NCBI GenBank assembly: GCA_016716225.1
Contig: JADJWT010000001.1
Coordinates: 2,118,501-2,182,500 of the forward strand
Length of the DNA: 64,000 bases
Direction: 5' to 3'
From: Ignavibacteriota bacterium
GTDB lineage: Bacteria; Bacteroidota; Ignavibacteria; Ignavibacteriales; Melioribacteraceae
Position numbers and translations under genes: made by a program. The notes beneath the pieces are model-generated. The model was not told the DNA's origin, made no database searches, and saw nothing but the letters and a program-made list of their open reading frames with translations. This document shows positions 8,210 through 16,515 of this stretch, piece after piece; position 1 is the first letter of the stretch; every line of letters begins with the position of its first letter.

Positions 8210-9648
8210 CAGACTCAGCAACAATTGTATCAAAACTTTGGAATTATTGCAACGTGCTCCGTGATGACGGTGTTAGTTATGGAGATTATGTAGAACAATT
8301 AACCTATCTCCTATTCCTAAAAATGGCAGATGAACAAACTAAACCACCATTTAACAGAGAAGCAATTGTTCCAGATAAATATAACTGGCAAAAACTTACT
8401 ACTCTAGACGGTGATGCTTTAGAAGTCCAATACCGACATACGTTAGAAAACCTTGCAAAAGAAGAAGGAACACTTGGAATAATATTTCGTAAATCTCAAA
8501 ATAAAATTCAAGATCCAGCAAAACTAAAAAGGCTAATAACACTTATAGAAAGTGAAACTTGGATTGGCTTAGACATTGATATTAAAGGTGAAATTTACGA
8601 AGGACTATTGCAAAAGAATGCTGAAGATACCAAAAGTGGAGCTGGTCAATATTTTACACCAAGAGCGCTAATAAAAGCAATTGTTGAAGTTATAAATCCA
8701 AAACCAAGTGAAACAATTTGTGATCCTGCTTCTGGTACTGGCGGATTTTTGTTAGTAGCGCATGATTACATTTCTCATAAATATGATTTAGATATAGACC
8801 AAAAGAAATTTCTAAAAAGTAATACTTTTTTTGGTAATGATATTGTCGATGGAGTTGTAAGACTTTGCGTAATGAATTTATATCTTCATGGTATTGAAGC
8901 AAATATTTCAGCTGAAGATAGTTTAGTTTCTGATCCTGGTAAGAGATATAATATTGTAATTACCAATCCACCTTTCGGAAAGAAGAGCAGCATAACTGTA
9001 TTTAATGGTGAAGGTAAAGCTGAGAAAGAATCTTTGGTTTATGAAAGACCAGACTTCTGGACTACCACTTCAAACAAGCAATTAAACTTCTTACAGCACA
9101 TTAAAACGATTCTTGATATAAACGGAAGAGCAGCCGTAGTACTCCCAGATAATGTTTTATTTGAAGGCGGGGCTGGTGAAAAAGTTCGTAAAGAATTACT
9201 CAAGCAATTTGATTTGCATACAATCTTAAGATTGCCTACTGGAATTTTTTATGCACAAGGAGTAAAAGCTAATGTATTATTCTTTGATAAAAAACCAGCA
9301 AGTGAAACTAACTGGACAAAAAATGTTTGGATTTATGATTTACGAACAAATATTCATTTTACATTAAAGACTAATACACTGAAATATTCAGACTTAGAAG
9401 ATTTCATCAAATCCTTTAACTCAGCTAACAGATTTGAAAGAAAAGAATCGGAAAGGTTCAAACCATTCACCTACGAGGATATAATCAAAAGAGACAAGAC
9501 TAGTTTGGATATTTTCTGGTTAAAAGATGAGTCCTTAGAAGACACCGACAACTTACCAGATCCAGATATTCTTGCTGATGAAATAGCAGATAGTTTAGAA
9601 TTAGCTTTAGAACAAATTAGAGAAATACAAAATTTTTTGACGACATAA
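8206..9648 (+). CDS. hsdM: Type I restriction-modification methyltransferase subunit M
   Basis: HsdM transfers a methyl group from S-adenosylmethionine to adenine N6 in the host copies of the recognition site. The 480-residue protein begins with the N-terminal helical HsdM domain (LWNYCNVLRDDGVSYGDYVE at about 11-30), then the SAM-binding motif DPASGTGG at 173-180 and the catalytic NPPF at 254-257, all intact. The KSGAGQYFTPRALI segment at about 143-156 is characteristic of the family. Length is normal. Its ATG overlaps the stop of the preceding nuclease-like gene by four bases. Being the fourth gene rather than adjacent to hsdS, its expression depends on the inserted gene being translated. 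Confidence 0.95.
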   Translation: MTDSATIVSKLWNYCNVLRDDGVSYGDYVEQLTYLLFLKMADEQTKPPFNREAIVPDKYNWQKLTTLDGDALEVQYRHTLENLAKEEGTLGIIFRKSQNKIQDPAKLKRLITLIESETWIGLDIDIKGEIYEGLLQKNAEDTKSGAGQYFTPRALIKAIVEVINPKPSETICDPASGTGGFLLVAHDYISHKYDLDIDQKKFLKSNTFFGNDIVDGVVRLCVMNLYLHGIEANISAEDSLVSDPGKRYNIVITNPPFGKKSSITVFNGEGKAEKESLVYERPDFWTTTSNKQLNFLQHIKTILDINGRAAVVLPDNVLFEGGAGEKVRKELLKQFDLHTILRLPTGIFYAQGVKANVLFFDKKPASETNWTKNVWIYDLRTNIHFTLKTNTLKYSDLEDFIKSFNSANRFERKESERFKPFTYEDIIKRDKTSLDIFWLKDESLEDTDNLPDPDILADEIADSLELALEQIREIQNFLTT

Positions 9649-9651
9649 ATA

Positions 9652-10677
9652 ATGAAGACATTTGATAAAAAATTTTGGTTATCACTAGTTCCAATTATAA
9701 TTCTAATACTATTAGCTGGATTTACACCATATCTGTTTACTAGAAAAGAAATACTTGGTTTTTGTTTTTCAGAGACAGGGCAAATAGGTGACACAATTGG
9801 TGGAATTTTTGGACCAATGATTGCAATAATTGCAGCAATACTCACTTACATGGCATTTTGGGTACAATACAAAGCAAATATTCAATTAAGGGATGATATT
9901 AGAATTGATCGTTTTGAAACTAAATTCTATGAAATGCTAAAATTACATAGACAAAATTTATCAGAAATTGAACTTGATGAAATGACTGGTAAAAAAGCTA
10001 TTGAAGCAATGTTCAATGAATTGTATTATGGCTTTATGATTGTTAAGGAATGTTTAGATGGGACTTATCCACTAGAGACAAGAGTTTTTGATCGAAATTT
10101 AACCAAACCAGAATATAAAAATGATGAGAAGTATTTAGATTTAGCTTTTAATGTCTTCTTTTTTGGCAAACAATATTTTAACAGAGATCATAAAAATTAT
10201 AATTTCATCTTTGATTATAATAGAGAATTTATATTAAAACTATTCAGAGTATTCCATAATATTAGCGAAAATAATGAGTTCAGACGTATTCACTTTTCTA
10301 GTCTTGAACCAATTGTTCCAAAACATAAACTATTTATTGGTCAAAGTTCAAATCTTGGAAATTATTTTCGTTTACTTTACCAAACTGTAAAACATATTGA
10401 TGAAATGAAACAAGAAAATATTACTGAGTTAGATAAATATAATTATGTCAAAACTCTACGTGCTCAGTTATCAAATCATGAACAATTGTTATTGTACTAT
10501 AATTCACTTTCTAAAATGGGAGAAGCTTGGATAAAAAATAATTATATTCAGAAATATAAATTGATCAAAAATATTCCACTCCCTTTAGCTGATTTTGGAA
10601 TAAACCCCGAAGAAAAATTTAAAAAAGAAATTTTATCTTATAAGGAAAAAGGACAGAAATTTTTTGAAATGCAATGA
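9652..10677 (+). CDS. Putative phage abortive-infection membrane protein (putAbiC-like)
   Basis: A 341-residue protein starting three bases after hsdM. Two hydrophobic helices near the N-terminus (about 9-29 and 48-70) anchor it in the inner membrane, with a long cytoplasmic C-terminal part. The juxtamembrane segment FETKFYEMLKLHRQN (88-102) and the later NYFRLLYQTVKHID match what I recall of the 'putative phage abortive infection protein' family (Pfam putAbiC), which is frequently encoded beside restriction systems. The biochemical activity of that family is not established. Its position in the operon suggests it is a second defence layer, or that it protects against failure of restriction. 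No catalytic motif is visible. Confidence 0.7.
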   Translation: MKTFDKKFWLSLVPIIILILLAGFTPYLFTRKEILGFCFSETGQIGDTIGGIFGPMIAIIAAILTYMAFWVQYKANIQLRDDIRIDRFETKFYEMLKLHRQNLSEIELDEMTGKKAIEAMFNELYYGFMIVKECLDGTYPLETRVFDRNLTKPEYKNDEKYLDLAFNVFFFGKQYFNRDHKNYNFIFDYNREFILKLFRVFHNISENNEFRRIHFSSLEPIVPKHKLFIGQSSNLGNYFRLLYQTVKHIDEMKQENITELDKYNYVKTLRAQLSNHEQLLLYYNSLSKMGEAWIKNNYIQKYKLIKNIPLPLADFGINPEEKFKKEILSYKEKGQKFFEMQ

Positions 10678-10706
10678 GTCTAACAAGTAATTAAGGAACT
10701 CCAATC

Positions 10707-11228
10707 ATGGATACAGATAATGCAATTCATGAATCTAATAGAGCACAACATCTAATTCGATTTCTGAAAAAATTACCAATCTCTAATTATCTTAATAAAT
10801 CACTGGAAAAAACACTTGAGGACTATTTACAATCTGAAAATTCAAAAAAGAGAAAGTCTTGTGAAGAATATAAAAGTTATGATAAATCAAATAAATTAGA
10901 CAATTTTCATAAAGTATTGTATATCGAACTTAAAAAAATACACACACCAAGAAAATTTGCATTGATACCTTTAAGTATTGAAAATAGGAAATATTTTCCA
11001 GGCTATAAACAGGACTTTTATTTAGATACTGAAACTGGTCGATTAATTGTTCATGTTACATCGGGAAATGATGGTGATATTTTGGGAGATAGAGAAGCTG
11101 GAAATTATATTGTTGGTAAATTACAAGACTGGTTTAGATTTCATAAGAAGTTAAAAGATGGATCAATTTTAAGAATTGACATTATTGAAAGAGAAAAACT
11201 TTATAGATTGTCAGTGCAATCTTATTAA
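10707..11228 (+). CDS. Hypothetical protein, last gene of the defence operon
   Basis: A 173-residue basic protein 29 bases after the putAbiC-like gene, with AAGGA about eight bases before its ATG. The first 90 residues are helical and lysine-rich. The last 80 residues look like a compact domain: PGYKQDFYLDTETGRLIVHV, then GNYIVGKLQDWFRFHKKLKDG and ILRIDIIEREKLYRL. I recall similar short C-terminal domains (a W-F-H-LK-DG-I-I-E-Y pattern) in restriction-associated hypothetical proteins, possibly DNA-binding, but cannot name a family. As the last member of a restriction operon it is probably a defence accessory protein. Function not assigned. Confidence 0.6.
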   Translation: MDTDNAIHESNRAQHLIRFLKKLPISNYLNKSLEKTLEDYLQSENSKKRKSCEEYKSYDKSNKLDNFHKVLYIELKKIHTPRKFALIPLSIENRKYFPGYKQDFYLDTETGRLIVHVTSGNDGDILGDREAGNYIVGKLQDWFRFHKKLKDGSILRIDIIEREKLYRLSVQSY

Positions 11229-11414
11229 AATAATAGTAAGAAGTGCTCTATTCAATGTTAGTATCATTTTGCAATATTTAAACATTATAGAATAAAATAT
11301 TTTCTCAGAATTGCTTAACTCACCATCTTAATATTTATTTACTATTCTCATCCTTTGTTCGACTACTACATTGAATTGTATTCCAAAAATTCTATTACTG
11401 AGTTAAACAAATCA

Positions 11415-11500
11415 AATCAAGAATTAAAGGTTAATAGCGTTGCACAAAATAAAATAATTTATTTATTACACACCGCTATTAAATTCTTGATTTTTATTTA
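11415..11500. repeat. Imperfect inverted repeat
   Basis: The left arm reads AATCAAGAATT, a five- to six-base insertion, then TAATAGCG; the right arm is its complement, CGCTATTA then AATTCTTGATT. The arms start near 11415 and end near 11500, with an AT-rich centre. It lies after the last gene of the defence operon and may be a large transcript-end hairpin or a decayed miniature element. Confidence 0.5.
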
Positions 11501-11766
11501 GATAATCCTATTTTTGTAGTATAGTCAAAAACAACTAAATCACCATATAAAAAATAAGTTTTTAATAATGATTAAGCCTATTTGGTTTATTGGTTTGTGG
11601 TGAACCAGTTGTTCCAGATGGGCTTTTTCATTTTAAAAAAACATTTAACTATCTGTTCTTTTAGTAATGGAAGTATTGAAAAAATGGTGCTTAAAGTAGT
11701 GCGTAAACTGGTGCAAAAATTATTAAAATGTTGCTCTAATTGCTTTTTGGATAACCCCCATAAAAT

Positions 11767-11799
11767 AAAAAAGCCTCAATTTTGTTAAATTAAGGCTTT
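11767..11799 (-). terminator. Rho-independent terminator of the initiator tRNA gene
   Basis: On the minus strand AAGCCT and AGGCTT pair, with a further AATTT/AAATT stem above a single mismatch and a four-base loop; the 3' arm is followed by a run of six T. It lies six bases beyond the 3' end of the tRNA. Confidence 0.75.
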
Positions 11800-11804
11800 A
11801 GTTG

Positions 11805-11877
<73 letters not shown>

Positions 11878-12017
11878 ATCAAAATTTATTTTAATAACAA
11901 ATCATTTCATAAATGGGTTACTAAACTAATTCCTTTTAGCATTAAATGCAAGAAACTTTTAATATTATTACATAATCACTAATTTTGAAGAATAATTTTC
12001 AAGCACTATTATTGCAT

Positions 12018-13727
12018 ATGCTAACTTCATTAGAAATTAAAGATTACGCCCTTATTGAAAAAATTCATGTCAATTTTGGCAGCGGATTAAATATTATTAC
12101 CGGCGAAACCGGAGCTGGTAAATCAATTTTAATTGGTGCTCTTGGTTTATTACTTGGCGAAAGAGCTTCAACAGAAACAGTTAGAAAAGGTGCTGAAAAA
12201 TCTGTAATTGAAGGAATTTTTGAAATCGGAAATAATAAAAAAGTATCAAATTTGTTGGAAGAAAACGAAATTGTAAATAATGCAGAATTAATTTTAAGAA
12301 GGGAAATTTCCGTAAAAGGTTCAAATAGATGCTTTGTAAATGATACTCCGGTTCAGCTAACTTTTGTTAAACAAATTGGAAATTTGCTTATTGACCTACA
12401 TGGACAGCATGATCACCAATCGCTTTTAAATAATGAAACTCATATAGATTTTCTTGATGAATTTTGTGATTTGGAAAATGAACTTTTGGAATATTCGAAA
12501 TTAAGAAAAAGACTTTCAGAAATTTTAACGCAAATAAATTCTTTAAAATCGAATGAAAAAAATCTGAAAGAAAAAGTTGAGCTTTATCAATTTCAGTTAA
12601 AGGAAATTAATTCTGTTTCACCAATTGAAAATGAAGATGTAAATATTGAAAAAGAACTCATAATTTTAGAAAATTCAGAAAAACTTTTTGAAACTTCCTC
12701 ACAAATTTATTCATCGCTTTACGATGATGAAAATTCAGTATTTGAAATTCTTACGGTAATTAAAAATAAAATTGATGAACTGAAGAAAATTGACGAAAGT
12801 TTTATCCCAAAATTTGAAGACGCAAATTCAGCTTTGGAATTGCTTAAGGATGTTGCACATTTTACTAGAGATTATAAAGATAAAATTGATATTGATCCCG
12901 AAAAAATTGAAGAATTGCGAAATAGAGCCGGAGCAATTTATTTACTCAAAAAGAAATATGGCGGAACTTTAGAAAATGTTTTAAAACACAAAAATAAAAT
13001 TGAAGAAGAATTAAATATTGCTGAAAATTTTTCGGATAAAATTGAAAGTTTGACAAATGATGTTAATGAAATTAGAGAGAAGATTAAAAAAATTGCACTA
13101 ATAATCAGCGAAAAACGAAAAAAAGAATCATCAAAAATTGAAAAGGAAATTGTAAAAATGTTGAGTTTCCTTGGAATTAATGATTCTCAATTTAAAATCA
13201 ATTTTGATTACGATAAAAACAATTCAACCGAAAATTTTATAAATCTGAATTCGCACAAAATAAATCTGCAAAATAACGGAATTGATATTGTTGAATTTTA
13301 TATTTCCACAAACTTAGGTGAAGATTTAAAACCGCTCTCCAAAATTGCTTCTGGAGGAGAAATTTCTCGCGTTATGCTGGCTATAAAATCCGTTCTTGCA
13401 AAAACTGAAAAACTTCCGTTATTAATTTTTGATGAAATTGATACTGGCGTTAGCGGAAGAATTGCTCAAAAAGTTGGTAAAGTTTTAAGCGGACTTTCAC
13501 AATCTCATCAAATAATTTCCATTACACATCTTCCTCAAATTGCTGCTTATGCAAATCAACATTTCTCAATAGAGAAAGAAATAAAAGGTGAAAGAGTTAT
13601 AAGCAAATTAGTTAAGTTAAATGAAGAAAATAGAATTACCGAAATTGCAAAACTTCTTAGCGGTGAACATATTACAAAAAGCAACATTGAAGCAGCCAAA
13701 GAATTAATTTTAAATATCAGAAATTGA
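12018..13727 (+). CDS. recN: DNA repair protein RecN
   Basis: RecN is an SMC-like ATPase that helps repair double-strand breaks. The 569-residue form starting at the ATG 12018 is preferred over a TTG at 11985 because the family begins with MLTSLEIKDYALIEK. Walker A GETGAGKS is at 29-36; a long coiled-coil region follows (about 150-370); the ABC signature ASGGEIS starts at 444, Walker B has LLIFDEIDTG with D472-E473, and THLPQIAAYA follows. All ATPase motifs are intact. It is transcribed away from the tRNA gene, so the 140-base gap holds divergent promoters; a small palindrome GCATTAAATGC at 11939-11949 could be an operator. The gene stands alone. Confidence 0.95.
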   Translation: MLTSLEIKDYALIEKIHVNFGSGLNIITGETGAGKSILIGALGLLLGERASTETVRKGAEKSVIEGIFEIGNNKKVSNLLEENEIVNNAELILRREISVKGSNRCFVNDTPVQLTFVKQIGNLLIDLHGQHDHQSLLNNETHIDFLDEFCDLENELLEYSKLRKRLSEILTQINSLKSNEKNLKEKVELYQFQLKEINSVSPIENEDVNIEKELIILENSEKLFETSSQIYSSLYDDENSVFEILTVIKNKIDELKKIDESFIPKFEDANSALELLKDVAHFTRDYKDKIDIDPEKIEELRNRAGAIYLLKKKYGGTLENVLKHKNKIEEELNIAENFSDKIESLTNDVNEIREKIKKIALIISEKRKKESSKIEKEIVKMLSFLGINDSQFKINFDYDKNNSTENFINLNSHKINLQNNGIDIVEFYISTNLGEDLKPLSKIASGGEISRVMLAIKSVLAKTEKLPLLIFDEIDTGVSGRIAQKVGKVLSGLSQSHQIISITHLPQIAAYANQHFSIEKEIKGERVISKLVKLNEENRITEIAKLLSGEHITKSNIEAAKELILNIRN

Positions 13728-13861
13728 GTTATTAATTTTAGAATAAATTTTTCGATTATATTCAGCTTAACTTTTCAGTTGCAGTTTATCTGAAATTCAT
13801 TAAATTAGTTTTAACTTTAAAAATGAAATAAAATTTTACCAACAAATTAGGGGGGTAATAG

Positions 13862-14722
13862 ATGAAAAAAGTACTATTCCCAATATTGTTCATTTTACTT
13901 GCAATACAAACACAAGCCCAGTTTGAAGATCGAATTAACGAACTTTCCGAAGATTTACAAAAGGGTTATTCAACTCCTTTGGCTACCTGGACGGGAACAT
14001 ATCTAAATTCCGGTGGATATTTTACTGCTGGTGTTTCAAAAACTTTTGGGTTCAAATTAAGTTTAATTGGAATGATGATTATGATTCCGGAAGATCAAAG
14101 AACATTTAAACTTGAAGATGGAACTGAAACCGCAACATTTTTTGGAGAAAAAGGCGCTGCTATTCCAGAAAGCGAAGGATACTTAGTTTATCCTCCCGGG
14201 GTTAATCAAACATCAGTTCCGGCTGCAATTCCGCAAGTTGCTTTTAGTGCTTTGGGTTCAGAAGTTATGTTAAGATTTGTACCTGAAACTGAAGTTGAAG
14301 ATGTAAAAATTGATTTACTTGGAGGAGCTTTTAAACACAGTATTAGTCAATATATTCCGCTTTGTCCGGTGGATATTGCGGTGCAAGCAATGTATAATAA
14401 ATTATCTATCAATTCACCAGATTTGGAAATGTCTACAACCAATTTAGCGTTTAATGCTCATGTAAGCAAATCATTTGGAGTTGCAATTTTATACGGCGGA
14501 CTTCAATATGAACAAACAAAGATGGATGTTGAATATACTTTCAAAGGTGATGATTTGGAAGGTGTTTTTGAAGATGATAAATTAAAAGTTAACTTGGAAG
14601 GTGAAAATCAAATTAGATTAACTGTTGGGGCAGCATTAAAATTAGCCGTTTTTGTTATTAATGCTGATGCAAACATTGGATCTCAAACTGCATTTGTTGC
14701 CGGTTTAAACTTTGTATTTTAA
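13862..14722 (+). CDS. Outer-membrane beta-barrel protein, DUF6588-like
   Basis: A 286-residue secreted protein with a Sec signal peptide (lysines, hydrophobic core, cleavage near AQA at residue 18-19). The mature part is a series of amphipathic strands and ends in phenylalanine (FVAGLNFVF), the usual mark of an outer-membrane barrel. The layout (GLLSTPLATWTG-like opening, FGFKLSLIG and a central VPAAIPQ segment) matches my recollection of DUF6588, a family common in Bacteroidota and Ignavibacteria. A very strong ribosome site, six G in a row, sits seven bases upstream, so the protein may be abundant. Substrate unknown. It is followed after 11 bases by a lipoprotein gene. Confidence 0.75.
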   Translation: MKKVLFPILFILLAIQTQAQFEDRINELSEDLQKGYSTPLATWTGTYLNSGGYFTAGVSKTFGFKLSLIGMMIMIPEDQRTFKLEDGTETATFFGEKGAAIPESEGYLVYPPGVNQTSVPAAIPQVAFSALGSEVMLRFVPETEVEDVKIDLLGGAFKHSISQYIPLCPVDIAVQAMYNKLSINSPDLEMSTTNLAFNAHVSKSFGVAILYGGLQYEQTKMDVEYTFKGDDLEGVFEDDKLKVNLEGENQIRLTVGAALKLAVFVINADANIGSQTAFVAGLNFVF

Positions 14723-14733
14723 GGAGAAATAAA

Positions 14734-15282
14734 ATGAAAAATATATTTAACAAAATTTTAATTTTAGCTTTTATTGTCGGTATTTCTTTTTCCGTTGGTT
14801 GTGATGAATTAAATAATCTTCCAATAAATGTTCCTATTGTTGTTAATTTTTCTACTTCTGGAAATAATACAACAATTTCAGAATCTGAAAACTTCTGTCT
14901 TTCTGATTATGAAAAATGGAGAGAAAATCAAGATAAAGTGCAATCTGCAACATTTGTTTCAGCTGCTTATTGGACTGAAAGCGCATCAGCTGGATTGCAA
15001 GGCGATGTAAGTGTTCAACTTTCCGACCAATTTGGAAATACAATTTTTTCCGTTACTTTAAATAATTACAAAGCTGCAGATAATATTGATAAACCATTTA
15101 CTTTAGAATTAACCGAAACTCAAATTCAAGCAATGAATGAATATTTGGAATCATTGAGTGAAAATGAAAATGATCAATGTTTTAATTCAAGTTTAACAAT
15201 TTCCGATATTACCGGAACGGTAACTCCATATCAATTAACCGGAAGAGTTGAAATAGTAATTGAAGCTGATGTTGAACTTTAA
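14734..15282 (+). CDS. Putative lipoprotein of unknown function
   Basis: A 182-residue protein with a type II signal: KILILAFIVGISFSVGC, where the cysteine at residue 23 would be lipidated. The mature domain is rich in Ser, Thr and Asn and looks beta-sandwich-like; two further cysteines may form a disulphide. No family is recognised. AAGGAG lies seven bases upstream. It shares a transcript with the barrel protein before it and is closed by a strong terminator at 15293, so the two probably act together at the outer membrane. Confidence 0.75.
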   Translation: MKNIFNKILILAFIVGISFSVGCDELNNLPINVPIVVNFSTSGNNTTISESENFCLSDYEKWRENQDKVQSATFVSAAYWTESASAGLQGDVSVQLSDQFGNTIFSVTLNNYKAADNIDKPFTLELTETQIQAMNEYLESLSENENDQCFNSSLTISDITGTVTPYQLTGRVEIVIEADVEL

Positions 15283-15292
15283 CAATATTTTG

Positions 15293-15318
15293 GAGGACTA
15301 GAAATAGTCCTCTTTTTT
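15293..15318 (+). terminator. Rho-independent terminator
   Basis: A perfect eight-base stem GAGGACTA / TAGTCCTC with a GAAA tetraloop is followed by six T. It ends the barrel-lipoprotein transcript ten bases after the stop codon. Confidence 0.92.
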
Positions 15319-15379
15319 ACACATCAAAAATTCCCCAAAGTTTGTTATTATACATCTCAAAATATTTACAAATTACAAA

Positions 15380-16513
15380 TTGAAAAACACAGCAATTTAT
15401 ATCCACATCCCTTTCTGCGATCACAAATGTATTTATTGTGATTTCTACTCGCTCATTAATTACGAAAATGTTGAAGAATATTTGAAAGCTATAAAAACTG
15501 AAATAAATTTTTATGCAAAAAAATATTCTGAAAATAGAATTATAAATACTATTTTTTTTGGCGGAGGAACACCGTCTTATATGACTCCAAATTATATCGG
15601 TGAAATTATAAATGAAATTTCCAAGAACTTTAAAATTGCTGAAAAAATTGAAATTACACTCGAGACAAATCCCGGAACAGTTGATAAATCAAAATTGATT
15701 GATTTCAAAAAAAGTGGAATTAATCGAATTAGCATTGGCATTCAAACTTTTGATGAAAATGAATTAAAATTTCTTACAAGAATTCATGATAAAAAAACTG
15801 CAATTCAAACTGTAAATTTTACGGCAGAAACAGGAATTGAAAATATCAACATTGATTTAATTTTTAGTCTTCCAAATCAAACAAAAAAAACTTGGGAAGA
15901 AAATTTAAATATTGCTGTAAATCTGCCGATCAAACATATTTCTGCATATAGTTTGATTTTAGAAAAAGGTACAATTTTAAATAAATTAGTTTTAGATGGA
16001 AAAGTTAAAATGGCTTCTGAAAATTATGATGCCGAACTTTATGAATTTACAATGAATTTTTTAGAACAAGAAAATTTTATCCAATATGAAATTTCAAATT
16101 TTGCAAAACTTGCTTACGAATGTTTACACAATAAATTTTATTGGGAATATAATGATTATATCGGCTTTGGAACAGCAGCGCATTCTTTTGTAAACGGTAA
16201 AAGATGGTGGAATTTCTCAAGTCTTAAAAAATATATTTCTGAAATAAAAATTAATGGGAATGCAATAAGAGATTCTGAAATTTTAACACAAAATCAAAAA
16301 CTTGAAGAATATATAATGCTAAGCCTTAGAAGTAAAGGAATTAATATTTCAGAAATTAATAAATATTCACCAGAATGGTATTTTGAAAAAAAAGAAATTA
16401 TAAATAGCTTTATAAATGAAAGTTATCTGGTAAAAAATGAAGATTTACTTATCTGCAGTAAAAAAGGTTACATTATTTGCGATGAAATTATTTCTAAGCT
16501 GCTTTTAAATTAA
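15380..16513 (+). CDS. hemW: Radical SAM heme chaperone HemW (coproporphyrinogen oxidase-like)
   Basis: HemW binds heme and an iron-sulphur cluster and delivers heme to respiratory enzymes; it is often misnamed oxygen-independent coproporphyrinogen oxidase. The 377-residue protein starts at a TTG, needed because IYIHIPFC must lie near the N-terminus. The cluster motif CDHKCIYCDF gives C13, C17 and C20; FFGGGTPS is the SAM-binding glycine motif. The HemW C-terminal domain is present. HemW lacks the N-terminal extension and extra arginine of true HemN, which fits here. It is followed two bases later by a symporter gene. Confidence 0.9.
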   Translation: MKNTAIYIHIPFCDHKCIYCDFYSLINYENVEEYLKAIKTEINFYAKKYSENRIINTIFFGGGTPSYMTPNYIGEIINEISKNFKIAEKIEITLETNPGTVDKSKLIDFKKSGINRISIGIQTFDENELKFLTRIHDKKTAIQTVNFTAETGIENINIDLIFSLPNQTKKTWEENLNIAVNLPIKHISAYSLILEKGTILNKLVLDGKVKMASENYDAELYEFTMNFLEQENFIQYEISNFAKLAYECLHNKFYWEYNDYIGFGTAAHSFVNGKRWWNFSSLKKYISEIKINGNAIRDSEILTQNQKLEEYIMLSLRSKGINISEINKYSPEWYFEKKEIINSFINESYLVKNEDLLICSKKGYIICDEIISKLLLN

Positions 16514-16515
16514 AA

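Larger units (their letters stand above)
11229..11804. other. Gene-free stretch between the defence operon and the initiator tRNA
   Basis: A 576-base gap. It contains an imperfect inverted repeat at 11415-11500 and the tRNA terminator at 11767-11799. A + strand frame of 68 codons at 11582-11788 runs into the terminator and has no ribosome site or recognisable content; another short frame here reads CGEPVVPDGLFHF, which may be a leftover of a mobile element. No integrase remnant or copy of the tRNA end was found. Confidence 0.5.

Noticed and set aside
11582..11788. A + strand frame of 68 codons before the tRNA terminator
   Set aside because: No ribosome site, low complexity, runs into the terminator hairpin, and no recognisable motif.
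15380..16513. HemN, the true oxygen-independent coproporphyrinogen oxidase
   Set aside because: The cysteine motif ends in CDF and the protein lacks the HemN N-terminal extension, so HemW fits better.
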